DNA of 6,218 bases, from contig DHNF01000073.1 of assembly GCA_002409375.1 (NCBI GenBank), forward strand, positions 6,984 through 13,201, in the 5' to 3' direction. Below, one piece after another: positions 1 to 6,218 of the stretch. Every line of letters starts with the position of its first letter. Position 1 is the stretch's first letter. The notes below the pieces were generated by a model. The model did no database searches, was not told the origin of the DNA, and saw nothing but the letters and a program-made list of their open reading frames with translations. A program made the translations under genes and the position numbers. Origin of the DNA: Ruminococcaceae bacterium UBA5423. Lineage in GTDB: Bacteria > Bacillota > Clostridia > Oscillospirales > Acutalibacteraceae.

Positions 1-18
1 TTTAATCGGATATTAGTA

Positions 19-2160
19 TTAAACGGCTGCTAATTCCGCATTTTTAATTAAATATGCAACATAGGACGCAAATCCGTGGTTACAGCTGGCATGATCCGTT
101 ATGTTTTCCCACAGTGTTCCGGTCCTGTCTGCCATGTAACCGAAATATCCTTCAATTTCATCCATGCACTGCTTGTGCAGACCATATCGGCTTAGGATAT
201 CAAGTCTAAGATAATTACCGATGAATGCATTGGACGGATAGATGTCCAAATGCAGCTTCTTCTCCATACGTTCGGGACCAAATTCATTGATCAGCCGGTT
301 CCATAGCTCAAAATGACTTTCGGGTGTTACAATATCGAAGAAAAACGCATAATACTGGCACGTTTCCGTGCGTTCACCAGTTAACTTTAGTTCGCCATCT
401 TTGCGAATTTCGTTGTCCACAAAATATTCCCCGTCAAAGGAGCGCTGACGAATCATACCGGCTATATTATTGCTTTTTTGCATTAATGCCTCATCCTGAT
501 AAAGGCTTCCGGCACATTTCAGCATAGCAGAATATAGCATGTTACTGGGATAGTTTACATCCTGCACCAAATTGTTGGCGTGCGACCACTCAACAAACAC
601 CCAGCCTTCCAGCTTCTCCAGCAAACCAAATTCATTTTCAAAGGGTCTAAAGTAGTCGAGCAGTGCATACACCTTCTGCTTGAATGACTGCACAAAGGCC
701 ATATCCCCTGTACGGTTATAATAATCGTGCAATTCAATTACAAGCCACATCGCCCAGTTTGGAATAAATACACCATCAAAGTGATCAGCAGGATAGCACA
801 TCGGGAGCATACCATCCGGAATATATTCAAACTTATCTGCTAACAGAAAATTTAACAAAAAGGCCTTTTCAATTTTATTATCTCCAGTAAATGCACGCTC
901 CGCACGGGCAGTAAAAAAGCTGTCGCAAAGCCAACCAGCCCGCTCTCTGGTCGGGCAATCCATGAAGATGTCAGACGAATTCTGACAGAATGTTTCCTTT
1001 GCCGCTTCAAAAATCTGTGCCAGTCGGGGATTATCACCTGTATATGAAGAGTGAATCGAAATCGGACAAGAAAGTTCACGAATATGTATGTTATCAAGTT
1101 CAAAACTGCCACTGATGCAGACTATTTTCATATACATAAACCCAAACGGTTCAAAAGAAAGAAAATTATATTCACCCTTTTTCAGTTCCAGCTTGATGAC
1201 ATTTAGGCATTCCATGCTGAGTGGATCCACATCTTGATTGGTCAATGTTTCATCCACCATAATGTATAGAACTCCATCCTGCACACAATGGATGTTCATA
1301 CCTATGAACCCCGTTTTCTCATTTGAAAAGCTTACAATTTCATATTCCAGTGTATTTAGGACAGTTTTACTATGATAATCCAATGAGATTTTCTTTTTAT
1401 CATAGTAGTCCAGCTCCTGCACCTCATCACTGAGGTGAACTTCCAACTCTTCTTCTTTAAAACCCCTCTGTTGCAAACTGATATTGACAAGAGATCTATC
1501 CTTTTTGTAGCCCGGGGGTTTTATACCTGTACGCACTTGACCACGATACGCAACTATCTTGGGAGTAACATGTTGAAAATTATTCATCGGCAGTTCCCGT
1601 GGAATAAGCCTCTTTTCTTCTGTCTGCTCCAGCTCCACTTTAGTCTCGTTCGTAAAATCGCCGTTTCTCCAAACAAAACTGCCGGCATGAAGGCGATAGC
1701 ATTCTCCAAACGCCCTCTGAAAGCTATACTTTTGCACCTTTTGAATCCTGTCTGCAACCAAAATTGAAGTGAATCCACCACTTTCTGTCATAGTAGCTGC
1801 CAAAACAGTTTCATCTTCCGATATTTCCGCCTGCACGAAACCCGGCTGATACAGGCTATAATAGCTGTTGATATAGTAATTTACAACTTCCATTGCAATA
1901 TGATTTGCACCGTTTTTTAAATATGGGGTCAAATCTACTCTGTCAACCCTGTAGTAGCCGTGTGCGCAGCGGGCAGGACCATAAAAAGCAAACTTACCGT
2001 TTACAAAAAACCTGTAAAACCCTGACGTTGCAGCCGAAAACATATATGTTTTGTCTGGTTTAAATGTAACGACCGTATGTATTCCGCAGGTCACGTTCAT
2101 CTCTTTTTGTTTGCCCTTGATCCATACTGGCATAGCTTTTTTAAATTTATAAATTTTCAT
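19..2160 (-). CDS. GH78-like alpha-L-rhamnosidase-family glycoside hydrolase, predicted cytoplasmic
   Basis: A 713-residue protein, complete, and last of the four genes. Residues about 25-120 form a beta-rich N-terminal module with the VNGKFAFYGPAR...YLKNGANHIAMEV pattern of bacterial rhamnosidase N-domains. About 240-365 is a second beta region, and about 370-713 matches a six-hairpin (alpha/alpha) barrel: DCPTRERAGW at 401-410, FIPNWAMWLVIELHDYYNRTGD-like helices at 465-486, EWSHANN at 524-530, GTLWENI at 681-687, SCNHGFAS at 692-699. By GH78 analogy Glu406 is the candidate general acid and Glu685 the general base. The canonical signature is DCPQRDERLGW; here it is one residue shorter, so this is a divergent subgroup. 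There is no signal peptide (the N-terminus MKIYKFKKAMPVW has no hydrophobic core) and no membrane segment, so it should act on imported small glycosides. The operon suggests it releases the sugar used by the isomerase. Rhamnose specificity is inferred from family name only. Confidence 0.8.
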   Translation of the reverse strand: MKIYKFKKAMPVWIKGKQKEMNVTCGIHTVVTFKPDKTYMFSAATSGFYRFFVNGKFAFYGPARCAHGYYRVDRVDLTPYLKNGANHIAMEVVNYYINSYYSLYQPGFVQAEISEDETVLAATMTESGGFTSILVADRIQKVQKYSFQRAFGECYRLHAGSFVWRNGDFTNETKVELEQTEEKRLIPRELPMNNFQHVTPKIVAYRGQVRTGIKPPGYKKDRSLVNISLQQRGFKEEELEVHLSDEVQELDYYDKKKISLDYHSKTVLNTLEYEIVSFSNEKTGFIGMNIHCVQDGVLYIMVDETLTNQDVDPLSMECLNVIKLELKKGEYNFLSFEPFGFMYMKIVCISGSFELDNIHIRELSCPISIHSSYTGDNPRLAQIFEAAKETFCQNSSDIFMDCPTRERAGWLCDSFFTARAERAFTGDNKIEKAFLLNFLLADKFEYIPDGMLPMCYPADHFDGVFIPNWAMWLVIELHDYYNRTGDMAFVQSFKQKVYALLDYFRPFENEFGLLEKLEGWVFVEWSHANNLVQDVNYPSNMLYSAMLKCAGSLYQDEALMQKSNNIAGMIRQRSFDGEYFVDNEIRKDGELKLTGERTETCQYYAFFFDIVTPESHFELWNRLINEFGPERMEKKLHLDIYPSNAFIGNYLRLDILSRYGLHKQCMDEIEGYFGYMADRTGTLWENITDHASCNHGFASYVAYLIKNAELAAV

Positions 2161-2166
2161 AATCCG

Positions 2167-2171
2167 CTCCT
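2167..2171 (-). promoter_or_regulatory. Shine-Dalgarno site of the glycosidase gene
   Basis: AGGAG on the minus strand, 6 nt before the ATG at 2160. It favours Met1 over the in-frame Met10 and Met21, which have no comparable upstream site. Confidence 0.75.
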
Positions 2172-2189
2172 ATACAAGTGCTTTGTTAT

Positions 2190-2218
2190 ATCATATTAAA
2201 AAACAGGCGTTTTAGCAA
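2190..2218 (-). promoter_or_regulatory. Candidate sigma-A promoter upstream of the glycosidase gene
   Basis: On the minus strand, TTGCTA (2218-2213, 4 of 6 to TTGACA) is separated by exactly 17 bp from TATGAT (2195-2190, 5 of 6 to TATAAT). The predicted start is an A near 2184-2182, giving a leader of about 23 nt that retains the AGGAG site. An inverted repeat, AAAAC-N4-GTTTT (2200-2213), occupies the spacer and touches the -35, a suitable place for a repressor to bind. Evidence is motif and geometry only; A/T-rich spacers give chance matches. Confidence 0.45.
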
Positions 2219-2261
2219 GAGTCATATAAAGAATTTGGATTGTAAACAGCCGGCAATTACT

Positions 2262-3749
2262 TTAAACAAGCGGACGTATGGCTTGGTAGAGCATTTGGTA
2301 TCTTTCATAATATTTCAAATATTCTTCATGTACCTCTCGGCGAGGATAATAAGTCTCTTTAGGGACAACCATCAATTTTGCCGCGTCGTTCAAATTCGCA
2401 AATATGCCTGTCGCCACACCCACCAGCATAGCGCTCCCGGTCGCGCCCGCCTCTACAGACTGAAGTGCTGTAACAGGCAGATTGAGGACATCGGCCTTCA
2501 TCTGCATCCAGACCCGGCTATTTGCTCCGCCGCCTGTAGCGTGAAGCTGACTTATCATTATCCCTGCTTTTTCAAGTTGCCGAATATTGAGAAGCATTTC
2601 ATAGCAGACACCCTCCATAATTGCCAGGTGTATGTCGTGCTGTGTGTTTGCAAGGGTCAGCCCCACAATTGCACCCTTGGAGCCTGCGTCCATATACGGA
2701 GTTGCAGCGCCGGCAAAGTGAGGCAGGACCAAAAGCCCTGTAGGGGCATTCCCCCAGTTGTCCTCAAGCTCACGGTAAATACTGATTTCTTTTCTTTTGG
2801 CCTGCTGTGCAGCATATCCTGCCAAATTATCCACAAACCACTTAACAAGAGCACCACCAGTAAAGGAAAAGGCATAGCAGACATATGTTCCGGGGATGAT
2901 GTAGGGCACGATAGAGTAATGATTCTCTGCCAGCTGCTTGATATGCTTTAGGTCAGAGAAAACCGGCGTAATACACTCTACAGTTCCTGCACCGTCCACC
3001 GCAAGAGACTTTTCAAACACACCGCTGCCAATAGCCGCCGCCACTTGATCATGACTGACTGAAACTATTTCAGCGTCCTCGGATATACCAAGTTCTGTTG
3101 CCAGTGCCCGGCGGATCTTTCCGGCGCTTGTTCCGGTGGGTACGGGAATGGAGAAAATTCCGGCATCAATTTTTGCCGCCTGTAAAATTTCCTTGCTCCA
3201 GGAAAGGCTGTGAATATCAAAGGCCATAGTTCGGCTGGCCAGTGAATAATCTATTTGCGCTTTTTTGGATAGAAGATATACAATATAATCTTCCATCAGA
3301 CATACTCGTCTGGCACGGGCAAAGATCTCCGGCCTATGGTTTTTGATCCACATAAGCTTTGGCAGACTGTACATAGAGTGCGGGTTAAGACCAGTAATCT
3401 GTATTATTTTTTCTGCACCCAGCTTTGCCGTCAGGGCGGCGCATTCCTCCTGTCCCCTGGGGTCTGTATACAGCATGGCGGGATGAAGGGGCTCATCCTT
3501 TTCATCCAGCAGGACAAAAGACTCACCAAAGCTGGTAATCCCAATTCCGTTGATTACACCATATTGATCTGACGCCTTTCGTATAATTTGTCTGACCGCT
3601 GCCCAGATAGCACTGCTATCCACCTCGTGCTCATTTTGGGTACGTATGACCGTATATTCCTGATATACTTTTCCTGCAAATTCCCCTGTTTCTTTAAAAA
3701 CAGATATTTTACAGCCCGTCGTGCCAATATCCAGCCCAGCAATCAACAT
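2262..3749 (-). CDS. FGGY-family carbohydrate kinase
   Basis: A 495-residue ATP-dependent sugar kinase of full family length (FucK, RhaB, XylB and GntK are about 480-510). Visible motifs in order: DIGTTGCK at 7-14, the first phosphate loop; MYSLPKLMWIKNH at 126-138, which fits FGGY signature 1; SHDQVAAAIGSG at 232-243 with Asp234 as the likely catalytic base; DGAGTVE at 252-258, the second phosphate loop; GAIVGL through HLAIMEG at 359-380, which fits FGGY signature 2; ATGGGANSRVW at 404-414, the adenosine site; and EAGATGSA at 433-440. In this operon it most plausibly phosphorylates the ketose made by the isomerase, at C1 if the aldolase is to release DHAP. Its substrate cannot be assigned from motifs; overall it has a gluconokinase/xylulokinase-like look. 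It starts 15 bp after the isomerase stop with a strong ribosome-binding site, which implies a shared transcript and tightly linked translation. Confidence 0.92.
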   Translation of the reverse strand: MLIAGLDIGTTGCKISVFKETGEFAGKVYQEYTVIRTQNEHEVDSSAIWAAVRQIIRKASDQYGVINGIGITSFGESFVLLDEKDEPLHPAMLYTDPRGQEECAALTAKLGAEKIIQITGLNPHSMYSLPKLMWIKNHRPEIFARARRVCLMEDYIVYLLSKKAQIDYSLASRTMAFDIHSLSWSKEILQAAKIDAGIFSIPVPTGTSAGKIRRALATELGISEDAEIVSVSHDQVAAAIGSGVFEKSLAVDGAGTVECITPVFSDLKHIKQLAENHYSIVPYIIPGTYVCYAFSFTGGALVKWFVDNLAGYAAQQAKRKEISIYRELEDNWGNAPTGLLVLPHFAGAATPYMDAGSKGAIVGLTLANTQHDIHLAIMEGVCYEMLLNIRQLEKAGIMISQLHATGGGANSRVWMQMKADVLNLPVTALQSVEAGATGSAMLVGVATGIFANLNDAAKLMVVPKETYYPRREVHEEYLKYYERYQMLYQAIRPLV

Positions 3750-3753
3750 AAAT

Positions 3754-3762
3754 CTCCCTCCC
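3754..3762 (-). promoter_or_regulatory. Shine-Dalgarno site of the kinase gene within the 15-bp intergenic gap
   Basis: GGGAGGGAG on the minus strand fills most of the gap between the isomerase stop (TAG) and the kinase ATG at 3749, with 4 nt from its last base to the ATG. It fixes the kinase start and shows that the two genes share a transcript. Confidence 0.8.
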
Positions 3763-3764
3763 GA

Positions 3765-5165
3765 CTAATTAATAGATACAAACTCATAGTTTAAATAAAC
3801 CCGGAAGGCTTCCTCCAGCACTTTTTTCATATGTCCCACACCAATGGAGGTATGATGCTTAAAGCCGCCTCTGGCAAGCTTAATCAGCTTGTTTTGAAGA
3901 TCGGGAATTTCAGCAACACCCCCGCAACCGAAAAAAGCGTCCTCAATGGGGTCGTCAGTAAACCGCCCTTCGCTAAGGTATATAATTAGCTTACCGTCCT
4001 TGGTCTGACAGTTCGATATGGTAATAGGCATCGGCTTGATACGCCCTTCATTGCTTCCCCAGCCAGAACCGGGATCGCCCTTTGCAAACATTTTATGTTC
4101 CGTTACTGTTCCTTTGGCGGTCATAAGCGTCTGCGCAACCGGTCCGCAGTGGAATAGAATAACCTTGTTATCCTCATCACCATAATTGTTGTTCCAATCC
4201 AGAACAGCGGTGGGCAGACTGCTTGCCAAATTCATTGCTCTCATTGTAATTGCGCTGCAAAGGTCAATTTCACAGGATGCCACAATCCCTCTGTCATTCA
4301 GCTCGCTGAGCAGTACACATGGACATACCCGAAGAATAGTCTCCATTTCGTTCCAGCAGCGCAGAGTTATTGCATCCAAATGATATTCTGCAATATATTC
4401 GTCGATAACAAGGCTGATTTTTGCCAAGGTGGTCATATTTTTTGCCGGCACGTTGGAGCAGTTGGTGTAGCTGTTTAGTCGTTCGATTTTTTCTGCAATC
4501 CCGGGTGCATGATCGTCCATGCTCTGCACCTTGAAAATAAGCTCTGACAAATCAAAGGATTCCACCGTTATACCATATTTCTGTAGTGTAATTTCATCAA
4601 ACCGTGTAGTTTTAAAGGCAGTAGTTCGTGCGCCGATACATCCCACAGTAAATCTTTTCATCCCATTGACCACTCTGCATATCGCCGCAAAGTCCTTTAT
4701 ATTTTGGGCAAAAGTATCGCTTAAAGGGTGTACCACATGGGGTTTCATGACCGTAAAGGGTACATTATACTGGGTAAACACATCGGTAACGCTGAATTTG
4801 CCGCAATATGCATCTCTTCTGTTCTGAAAATCCATCTTGCCGATTTCGTCGGGGTAAGCCTGCATGAGAATGGGCACTCCGGCATCTCTCAAAGCTTCTA
4901 TGGCACCGTTTTCATCCACAAAAATAGGCATAGAAAAAATAACGCCATCATACTCACCCTCATGCTCCTTGAGCCATGACGCATATAACCGTCCCTCGTC
5001 TCGGGTCTCTACAGCCCCGTAACGGGTGGCGGTTTCATCCATCATTATATAGTCATATCCGGCAGCCGTCACCGCACGGGCCATATCCTCTCTGGCACCT
5101 AAAATCAGCTCTCCGGGCATAAACCCTCGATTTCCAAAGCATAGAGCAAAATTCTGCTTTTTCAT
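3765..5165 (-). CDS. L-fucose/L-arabinose isomerase family protein (FucI-like aldose-ketose isomerase)
   Basis: A 466-residue cytoplasmic protein, probably a metal-dependent aldose-ketose isomerase feeding the kinase downstream. The N-terminal half (about 1-215) has the alternating alpha/beta pattern of this family's N-terminal domains, including IGARTTAF at 177-184. The C-terminal half carries the conserved active-site landmarks: RCWNEME at 269-275 with Glu273, a CPC pair at 281-283, CEIDL at 298-302 (Glu299, Asp301), DWNNNYGDED at 323-332, HCG at 339-341, and HHTSIGVGH at 437-445. By analogy with FucI, which holds its metal with a Glu, an Asp and a C-terminal His, the likely ligands are Glu273, either Glu299 or Asp301, and one of His437/His438. 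It is much shorter than E. coli FucI (about 590) and nearer the compact clostridial/Thermotoga 'fucose isomerase-like' proteins. It does not resemble RhaA. An in-frame TAA lies just upstream of this ATG, so the start is secure. Family well supported; substrate open. Confidence 0.85.
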   Translation of the reverse strand: MKKQNFALCFGNRGFMPGELILGAREDMARAVTAAGYDYIMMDETATRYGAVETRDEGRLYASWLKEHEGEYDGVIFSMPIFVDENGAIEALRDAGVPILMQAYPDEIGKMDFQNRRDAYCGKFSVTDVFTQYNVPFTVMKPHVVHPLSDTFAQNIKDFAAICRVVNGMKRFTVGCIGARTTAFKTTRFDEITLQKYGITVESFDLSELIFKVQSMDDHAPGIAEKIERLNSYTNCSNVPAKNMTTLAKISLVIDEYIAEYHLDAITLRCWNEMETILRVCPCVLLSELNDRGIVASCEIDLCSAITMRAMNLASSLPTAVLDWNNNYGDEDNKVILFHCGPVAQTLMTAKGTVTEHKMFAKGDPGSGWGSNEGRIKPMPITISNCQTKDGKLIIYLSEGRFTDDPIEDAFFGCGGVAEIPDLQNKLIKLARGGFKHHTSIGVGHMKKVLEEAFRVYLNYEFVSIN

Positions 5166-5256
5166 AACAATATTTCCCCCTTATTTTCAGTATAAAAGTA
5201 TATGGCTCACCACAATCTTCTGGTTTACCTTCAATTAATATGATACTGTTCAAGCA
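5166..5256 (-). other. 91-bp gap between the aldolase and isomerase genes
   Basis: The gap has no stem-loop followed by a T run on the minus strand, so read-through from the aldolase gene is expected. It contains two copies of TATACT separated by TT, with TTGTGG 15 bp before the second. That is too short a spacing and too poor a -35 to call a promoter. An 8-codon ATG frame overlaps the aldolase stop (TAATG) but has nothing else in its favour. Confidence 0.5.
5176..5182 (-). promoter_or_regulatory. Ribosome-binding site of the isomerase gene
   Basis: AAGGGGG on the minus strand, with about 10 nt between the G run and the ATG at 5165. This is slightly long spacing and a plain G run in place of GGAGG. 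An in-frame stop (TAA) overlaps the region immediately upstream of the G run, so no longer start is possible. Confidence 0.6.
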
Positions 5257-6174
5257 TTAAAAAGCTGTCTGACCAATCAGACTCTTATTTCCGGTAATCT
5301 TTAAAAAATCATGTATCACCCAACGGGTTTTTAAATACACCTGTTCTCTGGCAAGTTCCATATCCCCATATTCCTTCATGGCTGCTTCATAGGGCTGGCG
5401 GATGTCTGTACCAATGTTTATCTTTGCAATACCGTTTTCCACAGCATCCAGTATGTAAGACTGACTAATGCCTGTTCCGCCATGAAGTACCAGTGGCATA
5501 TTATTGGTTGCGTCTTTCAGTTTTACAATATGTTCGATATCCAGCCTTGCCTCCGGCTTTTTTTGCTCTCTAATTCCTTCGGCAATCGAACCGTGTATAC
5601 TACCTACGGCCACAGAAAGCCAGTCACAGCCTGAATGCTCGGCAAACTGCTTTGCTTCCTCCGGCTTTGTAAAGCCTTTGCGGGTTCTAAACAGTTCCTC
5701 ATAACTCATGCCAATTCCATCTTTCTCATGGCCTGCGACAGCACCCAGCTCTGCTTCTACGGCAACACCCTTTGAACGAGATAGTGCTGAGACTTCCTGT
5801 GTCAAAGAGATATTATCCTTAAGGGAGAGTCTGGAGCCATCTACCATCACCGATTGGTAGCCTACCGCAAGGGCGCGCTCGATGATAGGAAGGACATCGA
5901 CTGTCTGCAGATCCTCGTCTATTGCCGGAACGTGGTCCAGATGCAACAGAGTAAATTTCGGGTCATAAAATTTAAAATATTCCTCTGCAACCGCCTCAAG
6001 GCTTTTGCTTTCAAATTTCTCCCACTCCAGCCTTGCAACCTGGACCATTGCAACACAATCCTCATCGCAAATTGCCTCGATGACCGGCTTTACCATTGGC
6101 AAATATGGGACATTAAATGCGGGAACAATGGTTTTGTTTGCCTGTGCTCTTTTAATTACATCAATGGCGTTCAT
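5257..6174 (-). CDS. Class II (zinc-dependent) fructose-bisphosphate-aldolase-family aldolase
   Basis: A 305-residue protein, complete, and first of the four genes to be transcribed. The family cleaves ketose phosphates (fructose- or tagatose-bisphosphate, or the IolJ substrate) into DHAP plus an aldehyde in the cytoplasm. The core motifs are all visible: VPAFNV near residue 20; HLDH at 78-81, giving catalytic Asp80 and zinc ligand His81; VMVDGS at 109-114; VEAELG at 139-144; GSIHG at 191-195 with zinc ligand His194; LHGGTGI at 230-236 with zinc ligand His231; and KINIGTD at 251-257, which with the glycine loop binds the DHAP phosphate. It is slightly longer than typical TBP/FBP aldolases (about 285). 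The usual Q-x-S-x-G segment after strand 2 reads QVARLEWEKF (45-54), and HLDH is followed by Val and an acidic stretch. These point to an unusual substrate. The start is the only ATG before the window edge with a ribosome-binding site, GAGGAG 7 nt upstream. Family certain; substrate unknown, most likely a ketose 1-phosphate made by the neighbouring kinase. Confidence 0.9.
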   Translation of the reverse strand: MNAIDVIKRAQANKTIVPAFNVPYLPMVKPVIEAICDEDCVAMVQVARLEWEKFESKSLEAVAEEYFKFYDPKFTLLHLDHVPAIDEDLQTVDVLPIIERALAVGYQSVMVDGSRLSLKDNISLTQEVSALSRSKGVAVEAELGAVAGHEKDGIGMSYEELFRTRKGFTKPEEAKQFAEHSGCDWLSVAVGSIHGSIAEGIREQKKPEARLDIEHIVKLKDATNNMPLVLHGGTGISQSYILDAVENGIAKINIGTDIRQPYEAAMKEYGDMELAREQVYLKTRWVIHDFLKITGNKSLIGQTAF

Positions 6175-6218
6175 ACTATCACTCCTCGTAATAAGTCTAA
6201 TACTGTTTCTTGTTAAAA
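6175..6218 (-). other. Upstream edge of the operon
   Basis: Only 44 bp remain upstream of the aldolase. They contain its ribosome-binding site and an imperfect palindrome, GTAATAAGTCTAATAC on the plus strand at 6188-6203 (10 of 16 positions symmetric). No convincing promoter is present; it should lie beyond the edge, or the gene may follow other genes of the same operon. Confidence 0.4.
6182..6187 (-). promoter_or_regulatory. Shine-Dalgarno site of the aldolase gene
   Basis: GAGGAG on the minus strand, 7 nt before the ATG at 6174. The frame stays open to the window edge but contains no ATG, GTG or TTG further upstream, so this site fixes the start. Confidence 0.8.

Larger units (their letters stand above)
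2161..2261 (-). other. 101-bp gap between the kinase and glycosidase genes
   Basis: The gap holds the candidate promoter, the AAAAC-N4-GTTTT inverted repeat and the AGGAG ribosome-binding site. The inverted repeat is followed by more Ts on the minus strand but has only a 5-bp, mostly A-T stem, so it is at best a very weak terminator. The rest shows nothing recognisable. Confidence 0.5.

Noticed and set aside
852..1112. An 86-codon minus-strand frame inside the glycosidase gene
   Set aside because: It lies in an alternative frame over the region encoding the conserved DCPTRERAGW motif of the real gene and has no support of its own.
2198..2213. AAAACGCCTGTTTTTT on the minus strand as an intrinsic terminator after the kinase gene
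   Set aside because: The stem is 5 bp with four A-T pairs, too weak for a functional terminator; it fits better as part of the candidate promoter region.
2200..2213. Catabolite-response element (cre) reading of the same inverted repeat
   Set aside because: The AAACG core fits, but the outer TG and CA bases of the cre consensus are missing.
2178..2951. A 257-codon plus-strand open frame (GTG start) covering part of the kinase gene
   Set aside because: It runs antisense to a kinase with all FGGY motifs, is rich in Cys and His without a recognisable domain, and lacks a ribosome-binding site. It is a by-product of the kinase coding strand.
5191..5218. TTGTGG-15 bp-TATACT as an internal promoter for the isomerase gene
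   Set aside because: The -35 matches only 3 of 6 bases and the 15-bp spacer is too short.
5053..5253. Minus-strand TTG-started frame spanning the aldolase-isomerase gap
   Set aside because: It mostly overlaps the isomerase 5' end in another frame, has no ribosome-binding site and shows no domain.
6188..6214. TTAACA-17 bp-TATTAC on the minus strand as a promoter for the aldolase gene
   Set aside because: The spacing is ideal, but the predicted transcript start (about 6181) would fall just after the GAGGAG site and remove it from the mRNA; the -10 is also only 4 of 6.

Overview
All four genes in this window lie on the minus strand, head to tail, and read from the right edge to the left. They look like one sugar-catabolic operon of an anaerobic, low-to-mid GC Firmicute (Clostridia, Lachnospiraceae- or Oscillospiraceae-like). 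That guess rests on the strong purine-rich Shine-Dalgarno sites (GAGGAG, GGGAGGGAG, AGGAG), the A/T-rich intergenic stretches and the gene families. There is no taxonomic marker in the window.

Layout in transcription order: a class II (zinc) fructose-bisphosphate-aldolase-family aldolase (6174-5257), an L-fucose/L-arabinose-isomerase-family protein (5165-3765), an FGGY carbohydrate kinase (3749-2262), and a GH78-like alpha-L-rhamnosidase-family glycosidase (2160-19). The gaps are 91, 15 and 101 bp. None contains a convincing terminator. The 101-bp gap before the glycosidase holds a good match to a sigma-A promoter, so that gene may also have its own transcript. The 44 bp right of the aldolase hold its ribosome-binding site and no convincing promoter, so the main operon promoter, and any regulator or transporter, probably lies outside the window.

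Inferred pathway: the cytoplasmic glycosidase frees a sugar from an imported glycoside, the isomerase turns the aldose into a ketose, the FGGY kinase phosphorylates it (probably at C1), and the aldolase splits the ketose phosphate into DHAP and an aldehyde. The logic is that of L-fucose or L-rhamnose catabolism, but the parts are mixed. The glycosidase belongs to a rhamnosidase family, the isomerase resembles the fucose family rather than RhaA, and the aldolase has the FBA/TBP/IolJ fold instead of the FucA/RhaD fold. The aldolase and glycosidase both depart from their family signatures near the active site. The substrate cannot be read from the sequence, and a sugar other than free L-rhamnose or L-fucose is a real possibility. 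No RNA genes, mobile elements, CRISPR arrays or substantial repeats were seen, and no gene-free stretch exceeds about 100 bp.
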